From positions 33,323,734-33,387,733 of the forward strand of contig JARZZO010000014.1 in the NCBI GenBank assembly GCA_030544215.1: a stretch of DNA of 64,000 nt, written 5' to 3'. The translations under genes were made by a program, and so were the position numbers. Below, in pieces: positions 10,291 through 21,522 of this stretch. Numbering within the stretch: the first letter of the stretch is position 1; every line of letters begins with the position of its first letter. Below the pieces are notes generated by a model that did no database searches, had not been told where the DNA came from, and saw only the letters and a list, made by a program, of their open reading frames with translations. The DNA comes from Zantedeschia hybrid cultivar. Taxonomy: Eukaryota; Streptophyta; Magnoliopsida; Alismatales; Araceae.

Positions 10291-12788
10291 TTAGCTTTCG
10301 GTATTATCGCCGCTTACACCGACAGGGGTCAGATCGGGAGATGGAGAAGGAGAATCTTCGACCTGAATAGCCTCGGCAGGAGCGACCTCATCAGGAACGG
10401 CCGCGTTGCCTTCCGCTGGGGCCAAAGCTCTTTCGGCCTTAAGCTCCTTCCACCAGGCCAGAAGCTCTTCGCCTTCCTCATCCGTCGGAAGGGCGATGCC
10501 GGTCAGATCTACGGCCGGGCACGCCTTTTGGGCGATAGCCAGCCCTATGCTGAACACAGACGACGCCGCCTCGAGTTGAGCCTGCATTATCTCCTCGGCA
10601 TAATCCGGGCCGGCCTTATAGCTGGCTACGGCTGTACGAGTAGCCTCTTCGGCCTTAGCCTCCAGATCTGCCTTCAGAGCTGAGACCTCCTCGGCGTGGC
10701 GGCGGCGATCCGTGACCCGCTGATCAACCTTGTCCTGGATCTCGGCCTTAAGAATTTCGTTTACGGCCCGGACCGCCTCCAATTCCTTCTCGGCTTTCTC
10801 CCTCTCCTGCTCGGCCTTCGTCTTGGCGTCGGATGTGGTACGGATCACCTCCTTTTGCTCCCCCAGCTCAGCCCGCATCCGGGCATTTGCTTTCAGGAGC
10901 AAATCGACGCTGGCCTCAAGACTACGCCGAACCGAGGCGACTTTGCCGGAAGCTGGCTGATCCGAAGCCTGGTTGATGTCCCGGAGCCTGTGCTGAATGG
11001 CCACCTGACGGCGAATGAGGCCCCCGCACATGACCGCGGTCTACAGCCAAAGGCAAACAAAAAATCAACAACCGTAAACAAGCCAAGGGAAATATTAAGA
11101 CAGAGGCCAATAAAGAAGATTTTTTACCTGGACTGACAATCGGGCGCACTGCATCGCCAAGCCATCCGAGGACAACGCTTTTATCTCGTCCTCAGCCATC
11201 GGGAGGGTTAAGCCGCGGAGCAGGCGCAGGCATGTCCGAGAGTCCTCCAGACTCTCGTCCGCGTAAACCCCCAGATTCGGGACCCAAAGCTCATGCCCGT
11301 ATTCACGGGACATGTGCGTCCCGGAACCCCCGAGGTCCTCTGTTCCGGCCGCCGCAGCCGAAGGTGAGTCGCCCCTCGATGCTTCGGGAGGCGTCGAGAG
11401 AGGGGCCCCTCGGGCGGCCACCGGCCTCTTGGCCGCCTGGGCAAATTCTGCCTCGCCAGGCTCATCTGCCCGGCTCCGCTTCGTTAGTCGGCCGCCCCCT
11501 CGCGCGACCGACTTTCCCTTTCTCTCTCTTTCGAGAGCAGCGGCAGAAGCGCGGCCCTCGACCGAGGCCGCCGTCTGCCCTACGGCCTGAGCGCTCAGGG
11601 CCGTGTCTCGTCCAGCCTCTCCTCCCGCCGCCTCCGACTGGGACGGTTGAGATTGGCCGGACTGCTGGGCGAGCCGACCGAGGAGTCCCCGAATCCCAGT
11701 CATCTCTGCGGACAAAAAAAAAAAAAAAGGGGTTAGCAGCTTACAACACACCACTCTCCTCAACACAAGACCGACTTACCCTCGGCCGAAGCCTCAGCAC
11801 CCTCTTCGGTCGGAGGAGCTTCGGCCGGAGATTCAACCTCGGCGGCTCCTTCGGTCTCCCCCGGGGCATCCTCGGGAGGAAGATAAGGAGAAACCCGAGG
11901 AGGATCCTTCGTCGGATCCGGCCAAGCCCCCATCTGCACGAGCCGCTCCTCTTCATCGAAAAGCTCCGCTATATCATACGGAGCCTCGGCTTCTATGAGG
12001 CGCACGATATGAAGCTGATCGGGGTTAAGGGAAGGCGGATCGGAGAGGCCTTCGGCCAGTGGTGCCCACTCAATGGGGAAGGGCCACACACTCCTCTCCT
12101 TCTCCAGAAGAGAGATGAAGATGAAGCTCTTCTTCCAATGGTGAATGGACGAAGGCTTCCCGGAAAAGATACCCCTGCCGAAGCGGGGGACAAAACAGTA
12201 CCAATCGGATTTTCCCTGCCACTGTATCTTGAAAAGAAAGCGGAAGATGTTTACCGAAGGGGTGACATCAATATAAGCGTGCACAGCCAAGAAGGCATAG
12301 ACTGTGCGCCAAGAATTAGGGAAAAATTGAGACGGGGCCAACCCGTAGAAGCTCAAAAGATTAATTACAAAGGAAGGAAGAGGAAAACGAAAGCCCGCCC
12401 GGAAGCTCTCCTCGTAAATAGAAAAGCTGCCCGGTCTGACGGAGTTGGCCCTGGTGTTTTTTTCGGGTCGATAGGGGATCGTCCAAGATGGGAGTTGGTA
12501 GTAGGAAGCGATGGTCTTGACCCCATCATCAGAAAGAGTACAGGCCGCATTAGAGACGGTCTCGGCCCGACGCCGGCCGGAGGTAGAGGCATGGGCTGCA
12601 ACTGGAACCTCCTCGGTTTCTTCAGCACCAGACACTTCGGCCTCATCCGCCATGAGAGAAGCGAGGGAGTTCAAAGAAAAGGGAGATGACAAGGAAGATT
12701 CAGGAGGCTGGGACGAAGATGAATAACCTTCGGCCGAAGAGCCACTCTCGGCCGAAGGCTCTTCGGCCGAAGGGGGGCTACTGAACAT
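10291..12788 (-). CDS. antisense spliced gene of element A (Transposase_28-like domain plus coiled coil)
   Basis: Three exons on the strand opposite gag-pol: 12788-11780, 11705-11128 and 11040-10291. Both junctions fit splice consensus. Intron 1 starts GTAAGT and ends in a long pyrimidine run plus CAG. Intron 2 starts GTAAAA and ends TGTAG. Phases agree (1 and 0), giving 2337 coding bases, about 778 residues, with no stop. Residues 1-90 are Ser/Glu/Ala-rich and probably disordered. About 95-245 match the domain annotated as putative gypsy-type transposon (PF04195 type: FPLPSFVINLLSFYGLAP, WYCFVPRFGR). The middle is Pro/Ala-rich. Exon 3 is a long charged coiled coil (AEQEREKAEKELEAV). Such antisense genes are known in Retand/Grande-type elements; their function is unknown. 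It is intact although its host polyprotein is not. Confidence 0.85.
11041..11127 (-). other. intron 2 of antisense gene in A
   Basis: 87-bp intron on the minus strand. The donor is CAG then GTAAAA; the acceptor reads TTTGGCTGTAG. Phase 0 on both sides. Exon 3 is entered three codons before an internal ATG at 11031. Confidence 0.75.
11706..11779 (-). other. intron 1 of antisense gene in A
   Basis: 74-bp intron on the minus strand. The donor reads GAGG then GTAAGTCGG; the acceptor is a run of T then GTCCGCAG. Removal joins codons in phase 1 and removes an in-frame TGA just after the donor. Confidence 0.8.
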
Positions 12789-13039
12789 GAATCACAGAGC
12801 AGAGAAAGAAAATTGAGGCTTACCCTCAAGCAAGATCTCCTCGACTGCCCACCGCCTCTCAGACAACAGAGGGCTCCCCGGCGACAACTCCAGGCAACAG
12901 AGAGCTTCCCGGCGACAGACAGAACGCTCTCAATCACCTTCGATGGTTCTTCGCCAGAGAAGCAGGGAAGCTCAGGTGATCGCAGAAAAACACAGGCACA
13001 GGAAGAAGAAAGTGGAACAATGCCCGGGGAAGGAGCTCC

Positions 13040-13047
13040 TATTTATA
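13040..13047 (-). promoter_or_regulatory. TATA box candidate for the antisense gene
   Basis: Minus strand reads cttataaatagg, about 250 bp upstream of the ATG at 12788. This is a plausible distance for a plant promoter with a leader of about 220 bases. It suggests the antisense gene has its own promoter rather than relying on an LTR. Confidence 0.5.
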
Positions 13048-13680
13048 AGAAAAGATTAAAGCCATTTCCCGCCAAAATCAACGGCTGAGATCTCCCCGCT
13101 CCTCAGCACCGCTTCTCTCAGATGCACGCCATGTGCGCTGTCCTTCATCAATGATAACGGTCTGGCTGCAGGATCGAGAGAAGATAATCAACAGCCGGAA
13201 GCGGTCTGACCCTTCGGCTGATAACTCGGATGCTCGCCACGTATTCTGATCTGCGTGCCGGGGGCGGAAGAGGCGGCGATCCAAGTGAAGTCTTGGGCAG
13301 AGAGCCGAAGTGACCCGCGATCCGCATGATCACCAATAACGGCCAGGATCTTTTTGTGCTTTCAACGAGCCGGTTCGATGTTCGACACGTGTCCTGTTCT
13401 TTTTCACGACACGACCGTTCTGACGGAAAACTCTACGTCTTTTCCATCCTTTTTTCAAAAGTCCTGATACGTTCAGAAGACTCATCCCTTCAAAACTGAG
13501 GACGAAGGCATCTGTCGCTGAAATCTCGGACTAAGGTGAGGCTAATCGTTACTAACCTTCGGCAGACCGAAGGCAGCTCCTTTTGTATGATAAAGCAGAG
13601 TGAGTTTCAGCCAGCACATGCCGCATTACCCCTCCGAGGGCGATTCGGACTATACTCTCGCCATCTCATGAAACTGAGGA
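13048..13680. other. element A 3' untranslated region, no gene
   Basis: Between the antisense promoter and the polypurine tract. Several short direct repeats around cggccacgtattctgatc-like sequence, and a repeated ggcggaagaggcg-type stretch. No coding sequence is recognised. Confidence 0.5.
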
Positions 13681-13701
13681 AGACAAGAGTGGGGGGCTAT
13701 G
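13681..13701 (+). other. polypurine tract of A
   Basis: Purine-rich stretch with a run of six G (gtggggggctatg) directly before the 3' LTR start at 13702. This is the expected plus-strand DNA priming site. Confidence 0.75.
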
Positions 13702-14615
13702 TGATGAGGCAAAATCCGATTCGGCCCATTTAAACAAGCCCAGCACTGAGATCAGCCCAACAGCAGTGGTAAAAGGCCCACTGGCCGCCTTCGGCCCATC
13801 AGCGGTCCAGCAGCCCTCGGCCCAGTAAGCAGCCCGGTGGTCCTCGGCCCATCAGCGGCCCAACAGCCTTCGGCCGATCAGCGGCCCAGCAGCCCTCGGC
13901 CCAGTAGGCTTCGGCCCATCAGCAGCCCAACCCCCTTCGGCCCAGTAGCCGTATCCGGCCCACTCCGGTGGGAAGGTTAAGCACTATGGCGGTTTACCCA
14001 TAAACCCAGAACATAGTCCTATATCGGCTGCCACCGTTAAGCAACCTCTATACTCCGCTATAAATACAAGACTATTTATTACCAAAGGTATGTCTTCGAG
14101 ACCCCAAAGACTACAGTACAAAAAGCATTAAAGCTACTTCTTCCACCTCTTTGCCTTCTGAATCGAATTATCTTCAGAAGCTAACTTAACCGTCGGAGGG
14201 GGTTCCTTAGGGCCGAAGCCCGGGACTCCTACTGATTGGTTTTTCTTTTTCTTTCCCTCCTTCTACAGAGGCTTCGGTTCGAATCTTCGCCGACCTCTCC
14301 GAGTCGGTCTCGGCCACCGACCTCGGGTCTTCTCCCTCCGGTCTCGACGCCATTCGCCGGCTGATCTTCCTCGTCCGAAGGTGCCTCGGCTCCGCCTCGC
14401 GCCAGCTGTTCCTCGTACGGAGGAGCCTCGGCCACGCCTTCCGTAGGCTGGCTCACATCCGACCAGGCGTCCCTCGGCTTCGGATCTTCGGCCTCGTCTC
14501 CGCCCTCGCCGCGTTTCGGATCCCCGTCGGGCCTCTTCTCCGATCCGATCCAGCTTCGGATCCTAACTTCGGATTCCAGGCTCGGAATCCGGTCGTGATA
14601 GCCTCGCCTACATCA
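13702..14615 (+). repeat. 3' LTR of element A
   Basis: 914 bp and collinear with 113-946. The extra length is an expansion of the cggcccatcagcgg minisatellite at about 13795-13915. TATA box at 14059-14066. Ends CATCA, followed by the duplicated acatg. Confidence 0.93.
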
Positions 14616-14620
14616 ACATG

Positions 14621-15140
14621 AAAAATTAAATTAGGTCAATAAATTGAGCAATTTCATATATATGCAAAAACAATTGAATTTTGAGGCGCATGTCCAATGA
14701 GAGAGGTTATATAAATACACATTAATATAAAGCATTCAACTTTATTATTTTAAAAATATTTTTTATGTAAATATTTTTTAGAGAAAAGTATTATTTTAAG
14801 AAAATACTCGCTTGAAGCGCATTTCATTAACTTGTTTTAAGTATGTGTATTAAGTGTTAAGTATTAAGTATTAAGATTTAAGGAAAATAATTGAAGACTC
14901 GAAAACACTATGCAAAAAACTATATAAGACACATAAAGCTAAGAAATATGACCAAGTCATGTTTGTTGTTCGAGTATCACTTTAAAAATAACGTGACTTA
15001 TAAATCAACTAAACTCCTTAGCTTGAGATTGCTGTGTTATTCAAGAATTTGGGATGACTTTGCCATAAGAATACCTTATTATAACTACATTCTATAAGAT
15101 GCCTACTTACCCTAAAGTCTCATATGTGATCTTCATATCC
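14621..15140. other. AT-rich intergenic DNA
   Basis: No gene seen. Runs of tattaagtattaag-type repeats at 14835-14880. Confidence 0.5.
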
Positions 15141-16116
15141 TTAGAGGTTTTTGCAAATAACCCCCTAGATTCCACATTTGTGGAGAATCCCTTGCATGGT
15201 TCATATTTGCATATAACCTCATTAACTATGGTAATATTGTCTCACAAAGAAAATCACGTAGTCATCTACTTGTAAGCTCGTTCTAATTGAACTTTACAGG
15301 TATATTTTACATCAAAATATATTTCTATTTACAAACTTATGCTATAAATAATTTTTTGGATTTTTTGCAAATAACCTCCTAAAAGATTCTATATTTGTAG
15401 ATAACTCCCTGTATAATTCATATTTGCATATAACCCCTTAACTACGGTAGTATTTGCACATAATACCCTTAAATATGTCGTTTGTCTTGAATTTCATCTA
15501 AGTTTTAATATTCTTATTTTATGTACAAATAAAAATAAAATTTTCAATGTTAAATATATAAGACAAGTTTATGGATATATAATTATGTGATTTTTTTGTA
15601 AGTTGATTGTACTTTAATTGTGGGTGTTAGTAGCATTTTCATTTAATAGCTTCACATATTCTTTGTATAGAAATAACATTTTTAATTTAGGTGAAATTCA
15701 AAGTAAACTCACATAATTAAGGGGGATATATGCAAATATCACTATAGTTTAGGGGGTTATATGCAAATATGAATTATGCAGGGGGTTATCTACAAATAGC
15801 AATCTTTTAGGGGGTTATTTTCAAAAAATCCTAATTCTTTTAATGCTAAAAATATACAACAAACATATAGGTGGGTGTATATGCAATTTTTTTGTGAGTG
15901 TTTGTATTTTAATTGATAAGATTATTAATATTTTTATTGAATGTCTTTCACATATTTTATATAAGGTAATAAGATTTTTACTTAGGTAAAATTCAAAATA
16001 AACATTATAGTTAAGGGAGTTGCATGCAAATATCACCATAGTTAAGGGGGTCATATACAAATACATAGTTATCCACAAATATAGAATCTCTTAGGGGTTA
16101 TTTGCAAAAAATCTAA
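15141..16116. mobile_element. outer MITE-like inverted-repeat element
   Basis: The left part (15141-15355) and right part (15832-16116) are inverted copies. Both carry tttgcaaataacccc near the outer edge, then atttgtggat, tatttgcat and taactatgg in matching order. Together they form an element of about 500 bp, split by a second element of the same family. No coding capacity. I could not find a clear target duplication for the outer copy. Confidence 0.6.
15358..15831. mobile_element. inner MITE-like element nested in the first
   Basis: 474 bp with terminal inverted repeats. The left end reads ggattttttgcaaataacc, and the right end is its inverted counterpart with one difference. It is flanked by taatttttt (15349-15357) and taattcttt (15832-15840), a 9-bp duplication with one mismatch, which is the length typical of Mutator-like transposition. 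No open reading frame of note. Confidence 0.62.
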
Positions 16117-16129
16117 AATTTTAACCTTA

Positions 16130-16155
16130 CCCCCCCCCCCCCCCCCCCCTCCCCC
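16130..16155. repeat. poly-C run
   Basis: Twenty C in a row, a T, then five more C, followed by an A-rich run. Length is prone to sequencing and assembly error. Confidence 0.85.
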
Positions 16156-17407
16156 AAAGAAAAAGAAAAAAAAAACAAGCAATGACTAAAACTACTTTTA
16201 AACGTTTGTTGAGGTTGTGTGTGGAGCCAAAACTAATCTACTATCTTCTTCCTTTATCTGCTCCAAGGTACTCCTATCAATCGGTGGAATCCATTGAGTT
16301 TCAAAAGATAAAAGAACAATAAAAAGAGGAAAAATAAAGTGAGAAAAGAAAGCGAGTTATGCAAATAGAAAAGAGAAAATAATGGAGATGAAGATGTAGG
16401 GAAGGGAGAAGGTAAGTACACCTGCAATTGTAGATTTTTAAAATTGCTAAACATGAAATTGAAGACATACAATTTTGATATTAATGTTAAACATATAAAT
16501 TGTCAACTATATAATTTCTCAGTACAGGCTACCGCTAATACTTCTACATCCAATTATTTGTTGAAAGCCTTTTCACTTTTTTACTTCTATTTTCAAAATA
16601 TGTGCAGGAGACTAGAAATAAAAAAGACTAAGCACCATTTATAGTCCTAAATGTAATTGCCTCTTTGATGACATCACTGCCTTCTTCTCTCCATGACCGA
16701 TCTTTAAATATTATGGTGAGAAGAGAGAAATCTAATAAACCAAACCATGTAATTCCTGCTACGTGATTGCTCACAAGAATGAGCAAAACTCAATGTGCTT
16801 CGCTATTTTCCTGCACAAAAATGCTCATACATGTATGCTGAATCAAGATTGGGATACTTGTTTGAATAACAATTGCTTATTTCTAGCAAACAATTTGCTA
16901 TCTTGTGGCAAGGCAAACTTATGATACAGTCATATATGCCGAATTCTGAAATAAGAAAGCGTAAGAATCGTCCATAATACAAAACTTCTATGATGTACAA
17001 TATTGGAGAAAGCAAGTCAAAACATAGGAATTTGAAACATAGATGGATGACAATTAGACTGTGGTTCAGTCTATGAACACTTCTTTTTCATATTATAATA
17101 GGATAGTGTACATCTGACATTTTCATGCCAATCTGATATTGGCTTCTCACTGTCACGAGTATAGTTTAACCCCCCAAATGATCCTCCAGCGTTTCATCAT
17201 TTGTAACTGTATTAGGTGGGGAGTAAATCATTGTAGTACTGCCTGCATGTGTTTGGACAAGGTGAACTGTCAAACCATGCTGCATCAAAGTATTAGGACA
17301 ATGAAGAAAACGATGCTACTCAGAATTGTCCATCCATCTTTCATTTTTCTTACTCAAGCAAGTCATCATGATAATTGCATTAGGAACATGGATGATCCAT
17401 TCATAGT
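16156..17407. other. AT-rich intergenic DNA, no gene seen
   Basis: Only short frames without recognisable protein features. No repeat structure that I can define. Confidence 0.5.
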
Positions 17408-18714
17408 TGTAGACACGCTAATTTTGACATCATTTTGAGTAAATTTCATATCATATAATAATGCCTCAAAATAGTATGATATTTAATAATTAGTTAGTTT
17501 TTATTAATCTTTCTGAATTAATTATCTAAATGACATCGGTCAGACAAACATAATTTAAGTTTATTAAAGAAATTCATTTTAACTCAGATTTTTAATCAAA
17601 AATGAAAGATTCTAAAAGACGTCGACCTGTAAAGACGTCATTTAGGGTTTTATTCTTATTTTGATTATTAATCTGATTTTTAATTAATTTATTAATAAAC
17701 TAAAAGACGTCTACTATGCATGACGCGATTTAGGTTTCATAAGCTGATTTTATTTCTTCTTCATGATGTTTATCTTTATCTTAATTAAGCTAAAAGATGT
17801 CTCCCATGGGTGATGCGTTTTAGTTAATTACAGATAATGATGAATTAGGCTGTATTTATCTATTTCTTAATTGGATTAACTTCAAACTCTTCTATGTTAA
17901 TCTATTAATAACCGCGGATACGTGAACTTAAGCCTATAAATACCCAAGTCCTTGGCCATTAAAAAAAGTTAGTGATAATTTTGAATGATGATAGTGATAA
18001 TTGAATGAAAATTGAGTAAAGAATCTTGGCGAAAGTGAAGGAGACGACATCCAAACGCTGAAGAATCGAAGCGCTTCCCGGATTCTGCATCCTTTCTTCA
18101 TCCGTTCTTCGTCCATTCAAGAGCTTTTAAGATCAAGGCTTCCCAGGAGCCATCCAATTTAGTTCTTTTTATTAATCTCTGTTGGTTTCATCATCATATT
18201 AGTTCAAAATCTCATTCATCACATCACTCCATGCTTGACACACTCACTAGCATAATTTCAAACCTATTTGTTTAAGGGGTTTTAAAGACAACAAACAAGT
18301 GAGTTCATTTGTTTAAGTTGCATGATCAAAATTTCTATTGGAATAGATACTACCTCTACCTAAGTTCTTATTATTTTATTTTGTTTTGTTCTTTGCAAGG
18401 TTCAAAAGTACAAAAGAAGATCAAGAGGAGAGAATCAACAAGGAAAAGAAATCTGGACGATCCTCAAAGCCCCATAAGCATCCAAAGCAAGAACAAAGTC
18501 AAAAGGGCTATTTTCCTTCAGCCGGCTGAAGGAGGAGAATCAAGGACTCCAACATCTCTCAATTCCAAAACAGGTAGGCGATCAATCTTTTCTTTTGAAA
18601 CTTTTTAGTTAAAAGTTTCTGGCGATCACATTCATTTAGTTTTTAATAGGTTTATTTGTCACATAAACAACATAAATTTTTATGATAATCATACTCCTAA
18701 TTTGAGTACTCACA
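17408..18714 (+). mobile_element. solo LTR of the element B family
   Basis: Starts TGTAGACACGCTAATTTTGA and ends ACTCACA, as do the two LTRs of element B (20909-22323 and 48498-49910). No interior sequence follows. It keeps the TATA box (17935-17942), three dyad modules, and a 20-bp palindrome at 18514-18533. The flanks atagt and agggt agree at only three of five bases, so the target duplication is decayed or this copy arose by recombination between different elements. Confidence 0.8.
17612..17823. repeat. 34-bp dyad modules J1-J3 in solo LTR
   Basis: At 17612-17645, 17700-17733 and 17790-17823. Left arms ctaaaagacgtc or ctaaaagatgtc, right arms gacgcgatttag-type, each with ten bases between. 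They correspond to modules K1, K2 and K4 of element B; the counterpart of K3 is missing. Confidence 0.8.
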
Positions 18715-20903
18715 AGGGTGTCAAATAATTCCAGCCCAGAGAGTAGTAGCTACACGCGTGTCTACTAGGACCAACCTCAATTTAGCTATAAAGATCATAT
18801 GAATAATAGGAAGAATTCAATTTGAGGCAAAACTACAAGTTGTTTCAAAATGCAAAGCATTCAAAATACATCCTATGCATTGGAGACAATGTCAATATCT
18901 AAAACAAAAATACAAAATGAACTTGAATATGCAGATGAAGAGCTTTATACCCAAAGGATGTGCATAATTGGATATTCTAATAAGACAACATCAAAGTAAC
19001 AAACAAGAAGCATCTTATGAAAGACATATCCAAAAAGAAGGAAAAATCTACATTATGAGCCTTGTCCATTTTCTTGGTTAGTTTATGGCTCATACTATCC
19101 TATAATCTGAGATTTTTCATATCTATCTTAAGAAAAACCGCCCTTCACTTGGTCCTGGATTCATTGCCAATGCAACCTTGGAAAGAAGAGGGCTGATTCA
19201 ATTTGATATACTGGTGGATAATAGAACTTTGAGTTTGAGAACACATTTAATGGATCGATGCTCCCAAATTTCCCTAGACTAGAAGCTAAAGGACTGAACT
19301 ATACAGAAAGAAGCCAATAAAATGTTATAGATAAACTTATACTTTTGTTATCTTCTTTATTCAAGCCTTAGTAGTTGTCCATGTGAGGCCCACACTAGAA
19401 CCCCCATCTATGGTTATGTTGGTTTGGGGAATCTGTACAAGTAGAGTGAAGGAAATAACCACACTTAACAAAAAGCAATTAAAATGCCCAAGATTTCACT
19501 CACAACACTTATATTCATTGATTTCACACTAATGTACATAGCTAATACATAGTACATGTCCCAAAAAGAGAGACTATCAATTTCATCAAAAATGAAAAGT
19601 ACATATGTGAAACTGACAATAATCTCTCATTGACCAAACTGTCTCACATGACTCTAGTTTCCACCACCTCCGCCACTAACATCTCGTGACTCTGCCACCC
19701 ACATGAAAAAAAACAAATAAGAAAAAAAGGTGGCAGTGGGCCATATGGCTTATATAGGATCCACCATGAGCCTAGCAATTCTCTACGAATCAAAATGCAT
19801 GGTTTAGGAGCAATATATCTGAACCACATATGAAATAAACTATGAATTGCATAAGCATGGACATGATACTAATTTTAAAATAATAAGTCTGCAACCATCA
19901 TAAAACATAATATGGTTAAGACACTTAACATACAGTTTTATTTCTCAATAGTAATCAGGCTAAAAGCAACAGGGTCATCAACATCACTAGTATAGTCGTA
20001 TGCCTTGAAAGAGTAAAACTTAACCAGGTACCTGCCTATCAACCCTACATGGTGCTAGCTCCACAATAGGTGAGGCAAGTTAATAGGACTAATCATTCTC
20101 GACGGTTAGCGAAATTGTAAAGTCTAGAGACTGACCACATGTGCACATAAGTGAATATCTCTCACTGTCCTAGTCAGATAAGCTAAGATTGGACTTGTAT
20201 CTCCCGATTATAAGGTTGCCCGTGATCCTGACATATCTCCTAGTCTTATAGTTGGGCTAACTCTCCGACTCTCATCCTAACAAGGTCCCAGTCATAATAA
20301 AGGAGAAATAATAACTAGTGTGAGATGTCGCTCTTCCCAAATTAATGAACATCCTTACAGTCAACAATTGTATAGACATATGGTCTTATAGTTATACAGT
20401 TACGACAGTCTCACCGTTATACAGTCTTGTAGACAGGACAGTTATACAGCTATATGGTCAAATAGTTGTAACGCTTGTATGGTCATGCAATCATGTAATT
20501 ACATAATAATACCATCGCACAGCCATCACATAGCCTACAGTCATAATAGTTATACACTGAGTTAGTTAACGGTTATATATTAAACAATTGTGTATCATGT
20601 AGGCACAATCCTTATGAAAACCACATACACAATATATAACAGATGCACATCATGGCATGCTTACTGAGTAAGAAATACCTACAAATACCATACCTCCTCT
20701 AGTTTCATATTGATAACTATGACATGTACTAGGGTATAGCACTGCATATATGTATACATGTCAATCCCCTACTAAATTAACTGATCAAATGTTAGACACA
20801 TATGGCATAGACCGATCAACTATAAGATAGAAATAAGATCATTCTAGACACTTCCATATTTGCACAGTACGCAACCCAATGAAGTTAAAAAATGCACCCC
20901 AAG
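18715..20903. other. intergenic DNA, no gene seen
   Basis: AT-rich. 19318-19395 resembles 53335-53410, which shows an older dispersed repeat. 20360-20560 has degenerate short repeats around agttatacagt and atatggtc. No coding region is supported. Confidence 0.5.
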
Positions 20904-21114
20904 ATACCTGTAGACACGCTAATTTTGACATCATTTTGAGTAAATTTCGTATTATATAATAATGCCTCAGAATGTTCTGGTATTTAATCATTGGTTAATT
21001 TTTTATTGATCTTTTTGGGTTAATTATCTAAATTATATCGGGTCAGACAGACATAACTTAAGTTAATTAATTAAATTGATTTTAATTCAAATTTTGATTA
21101 AAATATGAAGAAGT

Positions 21115-21414
21115 CTAAAAGGCGTCGCTTTGTGCAGACGCCATTTAAACTTTATTCCTATTTTGATATTTTAATTTGAATTTTAATTAATTGATTAATT
21201 AGCTAAAAGACGACTGCTAGGCACGACGCAATTTAGGTTTCCTAAGTTGTTTCTATCTCTTTTCCGGATGTTTATCCTTATCTTAATTAGTGTAAAAGGT
21301 GTCTTGATTGGGCGATGCTTTTTAACTAATTATAGATAAAGATAAACTTTTCCCGGATGTTTATCTTTATCTTAATCAGTCTGAAAGGCGTCTCTCATGG
21401 GCGACGCGTTTTAA
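21115..21414. repeat. 34-bp dyad modules K1-K4 in 5' LTR of B
   Basis: At 21115-21148, 21203-21236, 21292-21325 and 21381-21414, spaced close to 88-89 bp apart. All lie upstream of the TATA box, in the U3 promoter region. Each has a ten-base spacer. Confidence 0.85.
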
Positions 21415-21514
21415 ATTAATTACAGATAATGATGAATTAATCTGTGTTTATCTGTTGGTTAAGCTGGATAAACTTCCAAATTTCTCCATGTAAATCCGCG
21501 GATGCAAAGAAGTC

Positions 21515-21522
21515 TATAAATA
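21515..21522 (+). promoter_or_regulatory. TATA box in 5' LTR of B
   Basis: tataaata in agtctataaatacccagcc. Conserved at 17935-17942 and 49104-49111. Confidence 0.6.

Larger units (their letters stand above)
113..14615 (+). mobile_element. Ty3/gypsy LTR retrotransposon A (Tat/Retand-like)
   Basis: Complete element with direct repeats at both ends beginning TGATG and ending CATCA. It is bracketed by the 5-bp duplication acatg at 108-112 and 14616-14620, which fixes both boundaries. Order: 5' LTR, primer site, gag, protease, RT, RNase H, a second RNase H, integrase, a 71-bp tandem array, an antisense spliced gene, polypurine tract, 3' LTR. The second RNase H between RT-RH and integrase and the antisense gene after integrase are hallmarks of the plant Tat clade (Retand/Grande type; family knowledge). 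The sense polyprotein is broken by a solo LTR inserted at 1213, stops near 4093, at 4576-4578 and at 6969-6971, and frameshifts near 6555 and 7145. The two LTRs differ by several percent by eye, so the insertion is not recent. Confidence 0.93.

Noticed and set aside
11232..12689. 485-codon plus-strand reading frame
   Set aside because: It mirrors exons 1 and 2 of the antisense gene, has no recognisable domain and crosses both splice sites. It is a shadow of GC-rich coding DNA on the other strand.
12825..12937. Possible extra first exon of the antisense gene of A (donor-like GTAAGC near 12825)
   Set aside because: Joining it to the next acceptor gives the wrong phase and an immediate stop, so I kept the ATG at 12788.
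16130..16155. Poly-C run as a functional i-motif
   Set aside because: Possible in principle, but a single homopolymer next to low-complexity DNA is better explained by slippage or sequencing error.
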